Source: Oscillospiraceae bacterium (GTDB lineage: Bacteria > Bacillota > Clostridia > Oscillospirales > Acutalibacteraceae). Taken from it: DNA of 40,015 nt. Position numbers and translations under genes: made by a program. The notes under the pieces are model-generated. The model searched no databases and was not told where the DNA came from. It was given only the letters and a program-made list of their open reading frames with translations. Where the stretch lies: contig JAITNG010000194.1 in NCBI GenBank assembly GCA_031290595.1, forward strand, positions 1-40,015. The letters are read 5' to 3'. Within the stretch, counting starts at the first letter, position 1; every line of letters begins with the position of its first letter. Shown piece by piece: positions 18,585 to 28,347 of this stretch.

Positions 18585-19787
18585 TCAGCCCGCCAGAGCT
18601 TTGGTTTCACGCGCAATCATGATTTCTTCGTTGGTGGGCAGCACAAAGACTTTCACTTTGGAACCCGGCGTGGTAAGCTCCCCCTCTTTGCCCCGGATCA
18701 TTGCCGCGTTAGCGGCGGGGTCAATTTCCAGCCCCAGGTAGCTGAGGTTGGCGCAAACATCCGCACGCAAATCGACGGTGTTTTCGCCGATGCCCCCGGT
18801 GAAGACGACGGCGTCCACGCCATCCATCGCGGCGGCAAATGCGCCGATGAACTTGCGCACCTGGTAGCGCTGTATCCTGCGTGCCAGCGCGGCGCGTTCG
18901 TTGCCCGCATCCGCAGCGGCCTTCAAATCGCGGTCGTCGCTCGATACGCCGGAAATCCCCAGTGCGCCGGATTTTTTGTTGAGAACGTCGCTGGTTTCAT
19001 CCGCCGTCCAGCCCTCCTTTTTTTGGAGGTACAGAATCGCCGAAGGATCCACCGCGCCGCAGCGGGTCCCCATCAGGAAGCCGTCGAGGGGGGTGAGGCC
19101 CATGGTGGTATCGATCACCCGCCCGTTTTGCACGGCAGTGATGGAAGAACCGTTGCCCAGGTGGCAGGTGATGAGCTTCAGCTCGCCAAGGGGCTTGTCC
19201 ATCACTTCGGCGCAGCGGTAGCTGACGAACTTGTGCGAAGTCCCGTGGAAGCCATAGCGCCGCACGTTGTATTTTTCGTAGTATTCATACGGGATGGGGA
19301 ACATATAGGCTTCCGGCGGCATGGTGGAATGGAACGCGGTATCAAACACCAGCACCTGCGGCACCGCCGTGCCGAACGCGGCCAGGCACGCGCGTATCCC
19401 CTGCACGTGGCCGGGGTTGTGCAGCGGCGCAAGGTCAGAGATGCGCACGAGTTCGGCAATGACTTCTTCTGTCACCAACATGCTCTGCTGCAAATGCGGG
19501 CCGCCCTGCACCACCCGGTGCCCCACGGCGTGGATTTCATCCAGCCGGTCGATCACCTTGCTTTCGCCTTCGGTGAGCGCCTGCTTCACCACATCAAAAG
19601 CAACCGTATGATCCGGCATCGGCGCCGTGCGCGTAAAAACTTCGCCGTTGGGGAGCTTTGCTTCCAGCTTGCTGCCTTCCAGCCCGATGCGTTCGCAGCC
19701 GCCTTTGGCCAGCACACGCTCGTGCTCCATGTCGATCAGCTGATACTTCAGCGAAGAACTGCCCGCGTTGATCACCAGAATATTCAC
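18585..19787 (-). CDS. ackA: Acetate kinase; GTG start with GGAGGG Shine-Dalgarno
   Basis: VNILVINAGSSSLKYQLID; GFHGTSHKFVS; HLGNGSSITAV; FTGGIGEN. Confidence 0.97.
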   Translation of the reverse strand: MNILVINAGSSSLKYQLIDMEHERVLAKGGCERIGLEGSKLEAKLPNGEVFTRTAPMPDHTVAFDVVKQALTEGESKVIDRLDEIHAVGHRVVQGGPHLQQSMLVTEEVIAELVRISDLAPLHNPGHVQGIRACLAAFGTAVPQVLVFDTAFHSTMPPEAYMFPIPYEYYEKYNVRRYGFHGTSHKFVSYRCAEVMDKPLGELKLITCHLGNGSSITAVQNGRVIDTTMGLTPLDGFLMGTRCGAVDPSAILYLQKKEGWTADETSDVLNKKSGALGISGVSSDDRDLKAAADAGNERAALARRIQRYQVRKFIGAFAAAMDGVDAVVFTGGIGENTVDLRADVCANLSYLGLEIDPAANAAMIRGKEGELTTPGSKVKVFVLPTNEEIMIARETKALAG

Positions 19788-19819
19788 CCAAAAACCCTCC
19801 TGCATCTTTCTTTATGTTC

Positions 19820-22276
19820 TTATTTTATGCTCTTCTTGATTGCCGCCAGGCCGCCCTTGGCCAGGGTCACGACGGATTTCAGGCGCTGTTCTTCGTTGAA
19901 GAGGTTGCACAGCGCATCCGCCATTTTGGCCGTGATCATCCCCTGCGACCAGGCCGCCATGGTGCGCACCGGCATTTCCATCGCGCCGGCCAGGATGGCG
20001 TCCACACTGCCCAGGTCGCCGAGGAACCGCCCGGCCAGGGGCAGCGCCTTGTTGAGCAGGTAGGCCACGCCGCGCCCAAAGCGGGTCTGCTGCGCGTCCT
20101 CCAGCGTGCTATCCCACCCCAAACGGTGGCCGCCTTCGGGGTAATGGCTCGGCGGGAGCCGGAAGCCGAGCAGAGCTTCAAACTCCGCCGCCTCCACCTT
20201 TTGGGCTTCGCCGGTGCGGTAATGCGGCAGCGGCAGCGCCGCATAGGGCGGAGGCGCGTCGATGCCGTTTTGCAGCCTGACCACAGCGCTCAGGCGCAGG
20301 TCGCGGCTCGAAGCTGCGGCAATGATGCGGTATTCGCCGCTTTCGCTGTACCAATCCCCCAGGCCGGTGTGGTAATAGGCGAAGGCGCGGGGTTCCAGCG
20401 TGAGCTGCACGCGGCGTTTTTCGCCCGCTGCAAGGAAGATTTTTTCAAACCCGGCCAGTTCCTTCGCCGGGCGGAAGGTTGCGCCTTCCGGCGGCGCAAC
20501 ATAGATTTGCACCACCTCCGCCGCATCAAAATCGCCGGTGTTCTGGATCGAAAGCGAAACCGTCAGCGCTTCGCCGGCGCCAATCCTTTTGGCTGAAAGT
20601 TTGAGGTCGGAATACGCAAACGTCGTGTATGTTAAGCCGTGGCCGAAGGGGAACAGCACATCCTTATCGGCGCTATCGTAGTAGCGGTAGCCGACATAGA
20701 TGCTCTCGCGGTATTCCACCGTCAGCGGGTTGCCCGGGAAGTTGGGGTAACAGGGGGTATCCTGGAGCCGGAGGGGAAAGGTTTCGGCCAGCTTGGCGCT
20801 GGGGCTGTAATCGCCATAGAGCAGGTCAATCTGCGCCGCGCCCACGGCTTCCCCGGCAAGGTAGGCTTCCAGCACCGCCGCCGCGCTGTCAATCCACGGC
20901 ATCCGCACTGCGGAACCGTTGTGCAGCACCACCACCAGGTTCGGCTGCACCTGCGCCACCTGATAGATCAGCTCCGCCTGGCAGGGCGGCAAATCGATGT
21001 GCGCACGGTCGGCGCCTTCGCTATCCATGCTCTCCGGCAAACCGGCAAATATCACCGCGACGTCGCTCCGCCCGGCCAGTGCAACGGCCTGTTGCGCCAG
21101 CACGGGGTCGTATTCATAATCCGCCGTGCCGTAGCCCTCGGCGTATTCCACATGGAGGCCGCCCCGCGCCGCCGCAGCTTCCAGAGCCGAAACAACTTGG
21201 AAGGAATTGACGTGCGAACTGCCGCCGCCCTGGTAGCGGGGCTGCTTGGCGAACCCGCCCAAAAAGGCCACTTTTTGCTCTTTTTTGAGGGGCAGAATCC
21301 CTTCGTTTTTGAGCAGCACCATGCTCTCGCGGGCAAAAGCGCGGGCGGTTTCATGATCCTGCGCCCAATCGGAGGGCGGGCATTCCACCGTCTGCGCCGC
21401 TTCCACGGCGCGCAGCACCAGCGCAAGCACCCGCACGCAGCAAGCGTCGATCTCGGCTTCGGTCAGTTCCCCGGCGTGGATGGCCGCGTGCAGCTTGCCC
21501 ATCTGCAAATCGCCGCTGCACGGCATTTCCAGATCCAGCCCGGCGGCAACGCCGTTTGCGCGGTTGCTCACCGCGCCCCAGTCGCTGACCACCAAGCCCT
21601 TGAAGCCCCATTCCTTGCGGAGAATATCGGTCAGCAGACGCTTGTTTTCAGAACAGTATACGCCTTCAAACAGGCGGTTGTAGGCGCACATCACCGTCCA
21701 CGGGTCGGCACGCTTGACCGTCTGTTCAAAGGCGGGGAAGTAGATTTCGCGCAGCGCACGCTCATCCACCACGGAGCGCACAGTCATACGCCGCTTTTCC
21801 TGGTTATTGGCCGCAAAATGCTTCAGGCTCACGCCCGTGCCGCGCGATTGCATCCCCTGGGTGTAGGCCACCGCCATTTCGGCTGAAAGGTAGGGGTCTT
21901 CCGAAAAATATTCAAAGTTCCGGCCACAGAGGGGGGAGCGCTTGATGTTGACCGCAGGTCCGAGCTGCACGGCGACGTTTTCCTTCCGGCATTCCGCACC
22001 CATGGTTGCGCCCAGCTTGTGGAGCATCCCCCGGTTGAAGGAGGCGGCCGTCCCCGCCGCCGTAGGGAAGCACACGGCGCGGATGCTGTCGCCCAGCCCC
22101 AGGGCGTTGGCGTTTTCGGTCTGCTTGCGCAGACCGTGGGGGCCGTCGCTGAACATGATGCTCGGCAAGCCAAGGTGTTCCAGGTCAAGGGATTTCCAGT
22201 AATCCTTGCCCATGAGCAGATGCAGCTTTTCTTCCAGGGTCATTTGCACCAGAATCGCGCGGATCTTTTCTTGCAT
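19820..22276 (-). CDS. Glycoside hydrolase family 3 (beta-glucosidase-like), no signal peptide
   Basis: MTLEEKLHLLMGKDYW; LKHFAANNQE; nucleophile motif LVVSDWGAV; C-terminal FnIII-like domain. Confidence 0.93.
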   Translation of the reverse strand: MQEKIRAILVQMTLEEKLHLLMGKDYWKSLDLEHLGLPSIMFSDGPHGLRKQTENANALGLGDSIRAVCFPTAAGTAASFNRGMLHKLGATMGAECRKENVAVQLGPAVNIKRSPLCGRNFEYFSEDPYLSAEMAVAYTQGMQSRGTGVSLKHFAANNQEKRRMTVRSVVDERALREIYFPAFEQTVKRADPWTVMCAYNRLFEGVYCSENKRLLTDILRKEWGFKGLVVSDWGAVSNRANGVAAGLDLEMPCSGDLQMGKLHAAIHAGELTEAEIDACCVRVLALVLRAVEAAQTVECPPSDWAQDHETARAFARESMVLLKNEGILPLKKEQKVAFLGGFAKQPRYQGGGSSHVNSFQVVSALEAAAARGGLHVEYAEGYGTADYEYDPVLAQQAVALAGRSDVAVIFAGLPESMDSEGADRAHIDLPPCQAELIYQVAQVQPNLVVVLHNGSAVRMPWIDSAAAVLEAYLAGEAVGAAQIDLLYGDYSPSAKLAETFPLRLQDTPCYPNFPGNPLTVEYRESIYVGYRYYDSADKDVLFPFGHGLTYTTFAYSDLKLSAKRIGAGEALTVSLSIQNTGDFDAAEVVQIYVAPPEGATFRPAKELAGFEKIFLAAGEKRRVQLTLEPRAFAYYHTGLGDWYSESGEYRIIAAASSRDLRLSAVVRLQNGIDAPPPYAALPLPHYRTGEAQKVEAAEFEALLGFRLPPSHYPEGGHRLGWDSTLEDAQQTRFGRGVAYLLNKALPLAGRFLGDLGSVDAILAGAMEMPVRTMAAWSQGMITAKMADALCNLFNEEQRLKSVVTLAKGGLAAIKKSIK

Positions 22277-22321
22277 GATCGTAGCTCCTCGCTCTGTTAT
22301 TTTTATGGTACCATTCTTAAT

Positions 22322-23791
22322 TTAAGCAAGCTGCACGGTGACCCGGTGTTCCCCCGCGCCGCCGCCGGTGAGCAAAAGCCGCAGCCCTGTGCCGCCGGGG
22401 ATCGCTTCTTCCCGCCAGGTGAAGCCCTCGGCTTCCACGCTTTTCAGCGCGCGGGGGAGGTAAAGCTCCGTGGGCAGCGCGGGGTCAGTTGCGGCGCTCT
22501 GGGTGAAATCCAGCGTAAAGCTGCCCGCTTCGGGCGCAGACTGGAAGCGCACAATTTCCCCGTTCACGGCCACCGGGTAGGGGCGCGAAAGCAGGCGCAT
22601 GATCGGCTGGTTGAAAAAGTTCTTGCCATAGGTAAAATAGACGTTGCTCCACTTGAAGGAATCAAAACGGTCGAGCAGGAAGGCGATGTGCGGGAAGAAA
22701 CTTTCGCCCTCGCCGCCGCCGCCCCATTCGCCCACCAGCACGGGGGTGTTCAGGCGTTCCTGCGCACGCCGCGCCTCATCAAACATGAAGCCCACGCGTT
22801 CGTTGCTTGCATATTGGTAGGCCGGTGTATCGACCGTAAAATCATAGGCGTGGGGCGAATAGACGACTTCCTCTTTTGCGCCCCCCTGCGTGGGCGCTTT
22901 GCCCGCAAACGGCACGCCCAGGTTGGAATAATAGCTATGTTCCATGAAGATAACGCCGTTTGGCGTGACCGCCCGCAGCGCATCGGTCATCCGCTGCACA
23001 AAGGGCGTGTATTTTTCGGTATCAAAACGTTGCACGAGCTTCCCCGCCGCCGTGGTCACTTTATAAAGCACATCGGTCGTCAAGACGTCCAAAGCCGCGT
23101 GGGGGCGCGTCGCTTTGTTGGCGCCCCCCTTGAGGAACTGCACCCGGTGCACCGCCGGGCTGACGGCGCACACGCGCACGAGCTTGCCCACCAGCTTGCG
23201 GAAGACCTTGCCGCCATCGCTGCCCGGGAAGGGTTCGTTGAGCAAATCAAAGCCGAAGAAGGCCGGGTGATGGGCATAGCGCTGCGCCAGGAACTGCCAC
23301 AGCTCCGCCATATGATCCTGCAAGCCCTTGCCCAGGGTGGGGTCGTTGTTCCAAAAATGATCGAACGCCGCATGGACTGCCTTGCTGAAAAAGTAGCCTT
23401 CCGCCCAAACGAGCCGGGCTTTTTCCGCCCGCTTGCGGCCGTCGGCCAGGGTCGCCCAGGCAGGTGCGCCGTCGCCGTTGCCCACGCCGAAGGAAGAATA
23501 CAAATCCTGGTGCAGATCCAAAAAGACATAGACGCCGTATTGCGCCGCCAAATCGAAAATCACGTCGATCTTGCGCAGCATCTCTTCGTTATACTTCCCT
23601 TTTTCCGGCTCCAGGTTCTCCCAGCAAGCCGCAAGGCGCAGGCAGTTGAAGCCAAGCGCAGCCGCGCGCCGGAAGAAGTCTTCATCCAGCAGCCCGTAGT
23701 TTTCGTAGCCCTTCAGGTTCACGCCATGGAAAATACGCTCGCGCCCCTGTGCATCCAGGAAGCGAAGCCCCTCTGTTTTGATTGACTGCAT
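22322..23791 (-). CDS. Glycoside hydrolase family 5, endoglycoceramidase-like, no signal peptide
   Basis: FHGVNLKGYENYG; FLDLHQDLYS; FWNNDPTLGKGLQDHMAELW; FGFDLLNEPFPGS; LVGEWGGGGEG. Confidence 0.82.
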   Translation of the reverse strand: MQSIKTEGLRFLDAQGRERIFHGVNLKGYENYGLLDEDFFRRAAALGFNCLRLAACWENLEPEKGKYNEEMLRKIDVIFDLAAQYGVYVFLDLHQDLYSSFGVGNGDGAPAWATLADGRKRAEKARLVWAEGYFFSKAVHAAFDHFWNNDPTLGKGLQDHMAELWQFLAQRYAHHPAFFGFDLLNEPFPGSDGGKVFRKLVGKLVRVCAVSPAVHRVQFLKGGANKATRPHAALDVLTTDVLYKVTTAAGKLVQRFDTEKYTPFVQRMTDALRAVTPNGVIFMEHSYYSNLGVPFAGKAPTQGGAKEEVVYSPHAYDFTVDTPAYQYASNERVGFMFDEARRAQERLNTPVLVGEWGGGGEGESFFPHIAFLLDRFDSFKWSNVYFTYGKNFFNQPIMRLLSRPYPVAVNGEIVRFQSAPEAGSFTLDFTQSAATDPALPTELYLPRALKSVEAEGFTWREEAIPGGTGLRLLLTGGGAGEHRVTVQLA

Positions 23792-23838
23792 GTTACTCCT
23801 CCATTTCCCCATAAACCGATAAATTTTTTTCAAAAATA

Positions 23839-23868
23839 TTATACAACAGATTCCTATGCGAACGCAAG
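23839..23868 (-). promoter_or_regulatory. Candidate promoter for GH5-GH3-ackA
   Basis: Minus strand TTGCGT-N18-TATAAT in an AT-rich gap. Confidence 0.5.
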
Positions 23869-23874
23869 CAAAAA

Positions 23875-25059
23875 TTATTCTTTTATCTTGATTTCCTGCT
23901 CCACCTGGTGATCAACCCCCGTGAACCAGGCCGTAATGCCGCCATTCAAAAATTCCAGCGCCGTCGCGGTGCAGCTGCCGTCCTTGCGCGCACGCAGCGG
24001 GCGCGCACCGATGAGCAGCGGGTAGTTCTGCCCCGCGCAGCCCCCGGCGGGGTAATAGGCCAGCAGATGCTCGTGGCCGGTGAGCGCCACGTCGATTTTC
24101 ATTTGATTGGCCAGTTCCACCCATTTTCGCTGCGTAGCCGAAACATCGCCCAAGGGGATGTGGACGACCAGCAGACGGTATTCCACCCCGGGCGCGTCAT
24201 ATTCATTGGCAGCGTTGGCTACCACGCGTTCAAAATAGGCGGTTTCCTTCGCCCGGTAGGCGTCAAAATCCGCCAGGCCGCTGTATTCCGCATGGCCGTC
24301 CTGCTTATCCTCGCCCGCGTCAAAGACGGCGAGCCACAGCGCCCCCAGCCGGGTGGTGAAATAATAGCGATCCGCGCCGGGCGTACCGACCCAGCGGCTC
24401 AGTTCCAGCGCATAATTGCTGCGGGTTTCATGGTTCCCGCGGGTGTAAAGCACGGGGCGCGTGCCGTGGGTGACGGCGGCGGCCAGCTCCAGCACGCCGC
24501 GGAGCTGGCCGCGGCTATCCACATCGCTGATAATATCCCCGTTGAGAATCAACAGATCGAGCTTTTCGCCCCAATACGCCGCCACCTGATCCGCCGGGCG
24601 CAAAAGGGAATGGTTATCCGAAATGTTATAGATTTGCAGCCCGTCGGTGAAATCGACGGGGCGGAAGGCATAGGCCTTGCGGATTTCCTTGCCCTGCAAG
24701 AACTTGTAGCCTTCGATGCGCACAATCATGTGGCGGTACTGGATCTCGTAGCCCCCGGCTGCATCCAGGGCGCAAAAGGGGACTTCCACTTTATGCACTT
24801 TTTGATCCCAGCGGATGTTCCCGGCCAAATGATCGGTGTAGCGCACCCCGCCCACGGTGACCCGGGCGGTGGATTTACGCGCAGTTTCCCACACAATCTG
24901 GTAGCCGTCTTCGGCAACAAAGACGGTCGGTTCCGTGCGGAGCCGGTTCGGCAACCAGCCGAGGCCGACAAACAGCGAAAGCGCCGCCCCGCGCACAAAG
25001 GCAAAGAATTGAAGAACCTGTTCACACCACATGGGGACGCCTCCTGCGTTCTTTTGCAT
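23875..25059 (-). CDS. Calcineurin-like metallophosphoesterase
   Basis: SDNHSL, LNGDIISD, TRGNHET, VVHIP, LTGHEH. Confidence 0.87.
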   Translation of the reverse strand: MQKNAGGVPMWCEQVLQFFAFVRGAALSLFVGLGWLPNRLRTEPTVFVAEDGYQIVWETARKSTARVTVGGVRYTDHLAGNIRWDQKVHKVEVPFCALDAAGGYEIQYRHMIVRIEGYKFLQGKEIRKAYAFRPVDFTDGLQIYNISDNHSLLRPADQVAAYWGEKLDLLILNGDIISDVDSRGQLRGVLELAAAVTHGTRPVLYTRGNHETRSNYALELSRWVGTPGADRYYFTTRLGALWLAVFDAGEDKQDGHAEYSGLADFDAYRAKETAYFERVVANAANEYDAPGVEYRLLVVHIPLGDVSATQRKWVELANQMKIDVALTGHEHLLAYYPAGGCAGQNYPLLIGARPLRARKDGSCTATALEFLNGGITAWFTGVDHQVEQEIKIKE

Positions 25060-26366
25060 CAGCCCAACATAATATCCGCTTCATGATCCGGGCTGTCGTC
25101 ATAGATGATCGAGAGCAGGAAAGCGGGCAGACTTTCCGCGCCGATTTTGCTCCACACCTTTTTCAGCGGGAGGTTGAGCCGCCCCGCGATGGCCAGCAAC
25201 GCCTTGCCGGTGTCGGTTTCCAGGCTGTAGTTCTCTTCCCCGGCATACATGTTGCGGATCAGTTCAAGGAACAGCTCCTTGAAGGAATCGCCCCGCACGG
25301 CTTTGGGGATTTTGTGGCGGCAGGCCAGCAGCGTGCCGAGGCCGCCGAGCGTGACGCGGTTGATGAACATCCCGGCCAGGTGCAGCGGGAACTTCAGCTT
25401 GTAGGCTTGCTCCGGGCTCATGCTCATGCCGCCGACGGAATGGGCGAAGCGGTCGTAATCCGCATCCATGCTTTCGACGATGTTGCGCAGCATAAAATCA
25501 AAATCCACCGTGACTTGCTCTTGCAACGATTTCCCTTCCCAGGTCAGTTCCGGCGGGCGACGGGTTTCCACATGCAACAGGCCGTTATCCGCCAGGGTCA
25601 GCACGCGGTAAAGCATGGGAAACTGCCCGATTGCGCCGGTGTTCACATCCCAGTAGGGGTTGCCTTCCGGCGTTGTGACGGGCGCAATGTTGTGCATGTG
25701 CGAATGCCCCGTGAACAACACGCGCAGCCCTGCGTTGGCCAGGCGGCGGGTGTTTTCTTCGTAATTGCCCAGCATGTCGCGCTTGGAAATCAGGGGATAC
25801 ACAGGGGAAGGCGGCTGCGACGGGTGGTGCGTCATGCCAAAGATGTATTGCCCCTCCGCCTTTGCTTTGGCGATCTGTTCCAGCGCCCAGGCCATCTGCG
25901 CTTCGTCAAAGCCGCAGAATTCACGGCCGTCGCCGTCGTCGTTGAGCGCCAGCAGACGTACATTTTCGCTCAGCTGCGCCACGTAGGAATTTTTCTCATA
26001 TTCCGCAATGGCCGTGCGGAAACCGAATTCGTCATACAGCCCGCGCAGGTCGCTTTGGTAGACCTTGCCGTCCGGGCGCCCCAGCGGGTCGCTGCCGTCG
26101 TCGGGGCAGGGTTGGAGGAAGCCCAGGCCATAGTCGTGCGTGGCGGTGATCACATAGACCCGTTTGCCCTGCGCCTGCACCCGGCGAAGGCGCGGGAGCA
26201 GCGCAGCGTGTTCCCTGGCGCGGCCATTGCTGCTCAAATCGCCCGAAATGAGCAGAATATCACAGTCCGCTTCAGCCAAAAAGGCTTCCAACACTGCGTC
26301 AAGCAGCACTGCGCTCCTGTCGCTCTCCGAAAAATGGGTGTCGGTCAGATGCCAAATTTTTAGCAT
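25059..26366 (-). CDS. Calcineurin-like metallophosphoesterase with atypical motif III
   Basis: LTDTHFSESD, LLISGDLSSNG, TATHDYG, MTHHPS, FTGHSHMH. Confidence 0.87.
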   Translation of the reverse strand: MLKIWHLTDTHFSESDRSAVLLDAVLEAFLAEADCDILLISGDLSSNGRAREHAALLPRLRRVQAQGKRVYVITATHDYGLGFLQPCPDDGSDPLGRPDGKVYQSDLRGLYDEFGFRTAIAEYEKNSYVAQLSENVRLLALNDDGDGREFCGFDEAQMAWALEQIAKAKAEGQYIFGMTHHPSQPPSPVYPLISKRDMLGNYEENTRRLANAGLRVLFTGHSHMHNIAPVTTPEGNPYWDVNTGAIGQFPMLYRVLTLADNGLLHVETRRPPELTWEGKSLQEQVTVDFDFMLRNIVESMDADYDRFAHSVGGMSMSPEQAYKLKFPLHLAGMFINRVTLGGLGTLLACRHKIPKAVRGDSFKELFLELIRNMYAGEENYSLETDTGKALLAIAGRLNLPLKKVWSKIGAESLPAFLLSIIYDDSPDHEADIMLG

Positions 26367-26393
26367 ACGGATACCGCCTTTCTTATTTTGCTA

Positions 26394-26422
26394 TTGACAA
26401 ATCGGCTGAAATTTGTTACGCT
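26394..26422 (+). promoter_or_regulatory. Candidate promoter for the isochorismatase gene
   Basis: TTGACA-N17-TACGCT; weak -10. Confidence 0.4.
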
Positions 26423-26459
26423 ACTTTTATCCCGTAAAACAGAAGAAGGAGCATACATC

Positions 26460-27200
26460 ATGCAATATGAATTCACACTGCACAGCGCGAACCTGGCCTA
26501 TGAGGACGGTCTGCGCGTTTGGCAAGGCAACGACCGCAAAGCGCAGTTCCGCCCCGAAGAGATCGCCATTGTGGTGGTGGATATGTGGGACCGGCACTGG
26601 AGCGCGGGCGCTACCCGCCGCGCCGCCGCGCTTGCGCCACAGATGGATGCAATCCTGCGCCGCGCCCGCCAAGACGGCGCACTGATCATTCACGCGCCCT
26701 CCGACTGCATGGAGTTTTATGCCGACCACCCTGCGCGCAAACGTGCGCTGGCGCTGGCGCCGCTACCCTTGCCCAACGTGGTAGAGGTACCGGACGTCCC
26801 CGCGCCCGTAGATGCGGGCGACGGCGGCAGCGACTCGGAGCGGGACGACTTTGAAGCCAACACAAACGTATGGGTGCGCCAAAACCCGGCTATTTTCATC
26901 GATGAAGCGCGTGACCTCATCAGCGACAACGGCGAATTGGTTTATGCCCACCTCAGGGCGCGGGGCATTGCCCTGGTGCTTTATGTGGGCGTGCACACCA
27001 ACATGTGCATTTTGGGTCGCTCGTTCGCCATCAAGGCGATGCGCCGCGCAGGGCTGCAAACCGCCCTGGTGTGCGATTTGACGGACGCGATGTATAACCC
27101 CGCAAGGCCGCCCTACGTCAGCCACGCAGAAGGCACCCGCCTGGTGATTGCGCACATCGAAAAATTCTATTGCCCCACCATCACAAGCGATCAGCTGTAG
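26460..27200 (+). CDS. Isochorismatase-family cysteine hydrolase
   Basis: IAIVVVDMWDRHW; LYVGVHTNMCILGR; AGAAGAAGGAG Shine-Dalgarno upstream of ATG. Confidence 0.85.
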   Translation: MQYEFTLHSANLAYEDGLRVWQGNDRKAQFRPEEIAIVVVDMWDRHWSAGATRRAAALAPQMDAILRRARQDGALIIHAPSDCMEFYADHPARKRALALAPLPLPNVVEVPDVPAPVDAGDGGSDSERDDFEANTNVWVRQNPAIFIDEARDLISDNGELVYAHLRARGIALVLYVGVHTNMCILGRSFAIKAMRRAGLQTALVCDLTDAMYNPARPPYVSHAEGTRLVIAHIEKFYCPTITSDQL

Positions 27201-27201
27201 C

Positions 27202-28347
27202 TCACCACTCCGCAACCGTGCCGTCAAAGTTGCGCCAAAGGGGATTCTTCCAGTTGTGCGGCGTTTGCGCGGCGCGGCGCACGGCTTCTTCGTCAATTTC
27301 CAGCCCCAGCCCCGCCCCTTGCGGGATCGTGATGAAGCCGTCCTGATACACATAGATGGACGGGTCTGCCAGGTAATCCAGCAAATCGCCGCCCTTGTTG
27401 TAGTGAATGCCCAGGCTCTGCTCCTGAATGAACACGTTGGGCGTGCAGGCGTCCAGTTGGATGCACGCGCCCAGCGCAATCGGCCCCAGCGGGCAATGCG
27501 GCGCAACGGCAACATCATAGGCTTCGGCCATGGCGGCGATTTTTTTGCATTCGCTGATTCCGCCCGCATGGCTGGGATCCGGCTGGATGATGTCCACATA
27601 CCCGGCCTCAAAGAGGTTCTTGTATTCCCAGCGGCTGAACATCCGCTCGCCGGTGGCAATGGGGGTGGAGGTGTGGTTCGCAATTTCGCGCAGCGCCTCG
27701 TTGTTTTGCGGCAAAACGGGTTCTTCAATGAACATCAGGTGATATTCATCCAGCGCCCGCGCCAGCACCTTTGCCATGCTTTTGTGCACGCGGCCATGGA
27801 AGTCCACCGCAATATCCAGCCCCGGCGCGGCCGCCTGAATGGCCGCCACACGCTCGCACACCGCCGTGATTTTGGCAAAGCTATCGATGTAATGCATCTC
27901 TTCCGTGCCGTTCATCTTGATGGCGCTGTAGCCCTGGGCTTGCGCTTCCCGGGCTGCGTTTGCAATATCCGCAGGCCGGTCGCCGCCAATCCAGCGGTAG
28001 ACCTTCAGTTTATCACGGCAAAGGCCGCCCAGCAGGTTATACACCGGCGTGTTAAAGAATTTCCCCTTAATATCCCACAGCGCCTGGTCGATGCCCGCAA
28101 TGGCGCTCATCACCTCCGCCCCGCCGCGATAGAATCCGCCGCGGTACATCGTCTGCCACAGATCCTCAATTTTCATCGGGTCGGCGCCCTTGAGCAGGGG
28201 CAAAAACTCCTCCACCGCCGTGCGCACAGCATCCGCCCGGCCTTCAATCACAGGTTCGCCCCAGCCGGTGATCCCCTCGTCGGTTTCCACCTTGAGGAAC
28301 AGCCAGCGCGGCGGCACTTTATAAAGCGTAATATTCGTAATTTTCAT
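27202..28347 (-). CDS. Enolase-superfamily sugar-acid dehydratase, D-galactonate dehydratase-like
   Basis: MYRGGFYRGGAEVMSAIAGIDQALWDIKGK; VDFHGR; EEPVLPQN; APHCPLGPIALGAC...FIQEQSLGIHYN. Confidence 0.87.
   Translation of the reverse strand: MKITNITLYKVPPRWLFLKVETDEGITGWGEPVIEGRADAVRTAVEEFLPLLKGADPMKIEDLWQTMYRGGFYRGGAEVMSAIAGIDQALWDIKGKFFNTPVYNLLGGLCRDKLKVYRWIGGDRPADIANAAREAQAQGYSAIKMNGTEEMHYIDSFAKITAVCERVAAIQAAAPGLDIAVDFHGRVHKSMAKVLARALDEYHLMFIEEPVLPQNNEALREIANHTSTPIATGERMFSRWEYKNLFEAGYVDIIQPDPSHAGGISECKKIAAMAEAYDVAVAPHCPLGPIALGACIQLDACTPNVFIQEQSLGIHYNKGGDLLDYLADPSIYVYQDGFITIPQGAGLGLEIDEEAVRRAAQTPHNWKNPLWRNFDGTVAEW

Noticed and set aside
22019-23785. 588-aa + strand ORF opposite GH3/GH5
   Set aside because: Antisense shadow crossing a gene boundary
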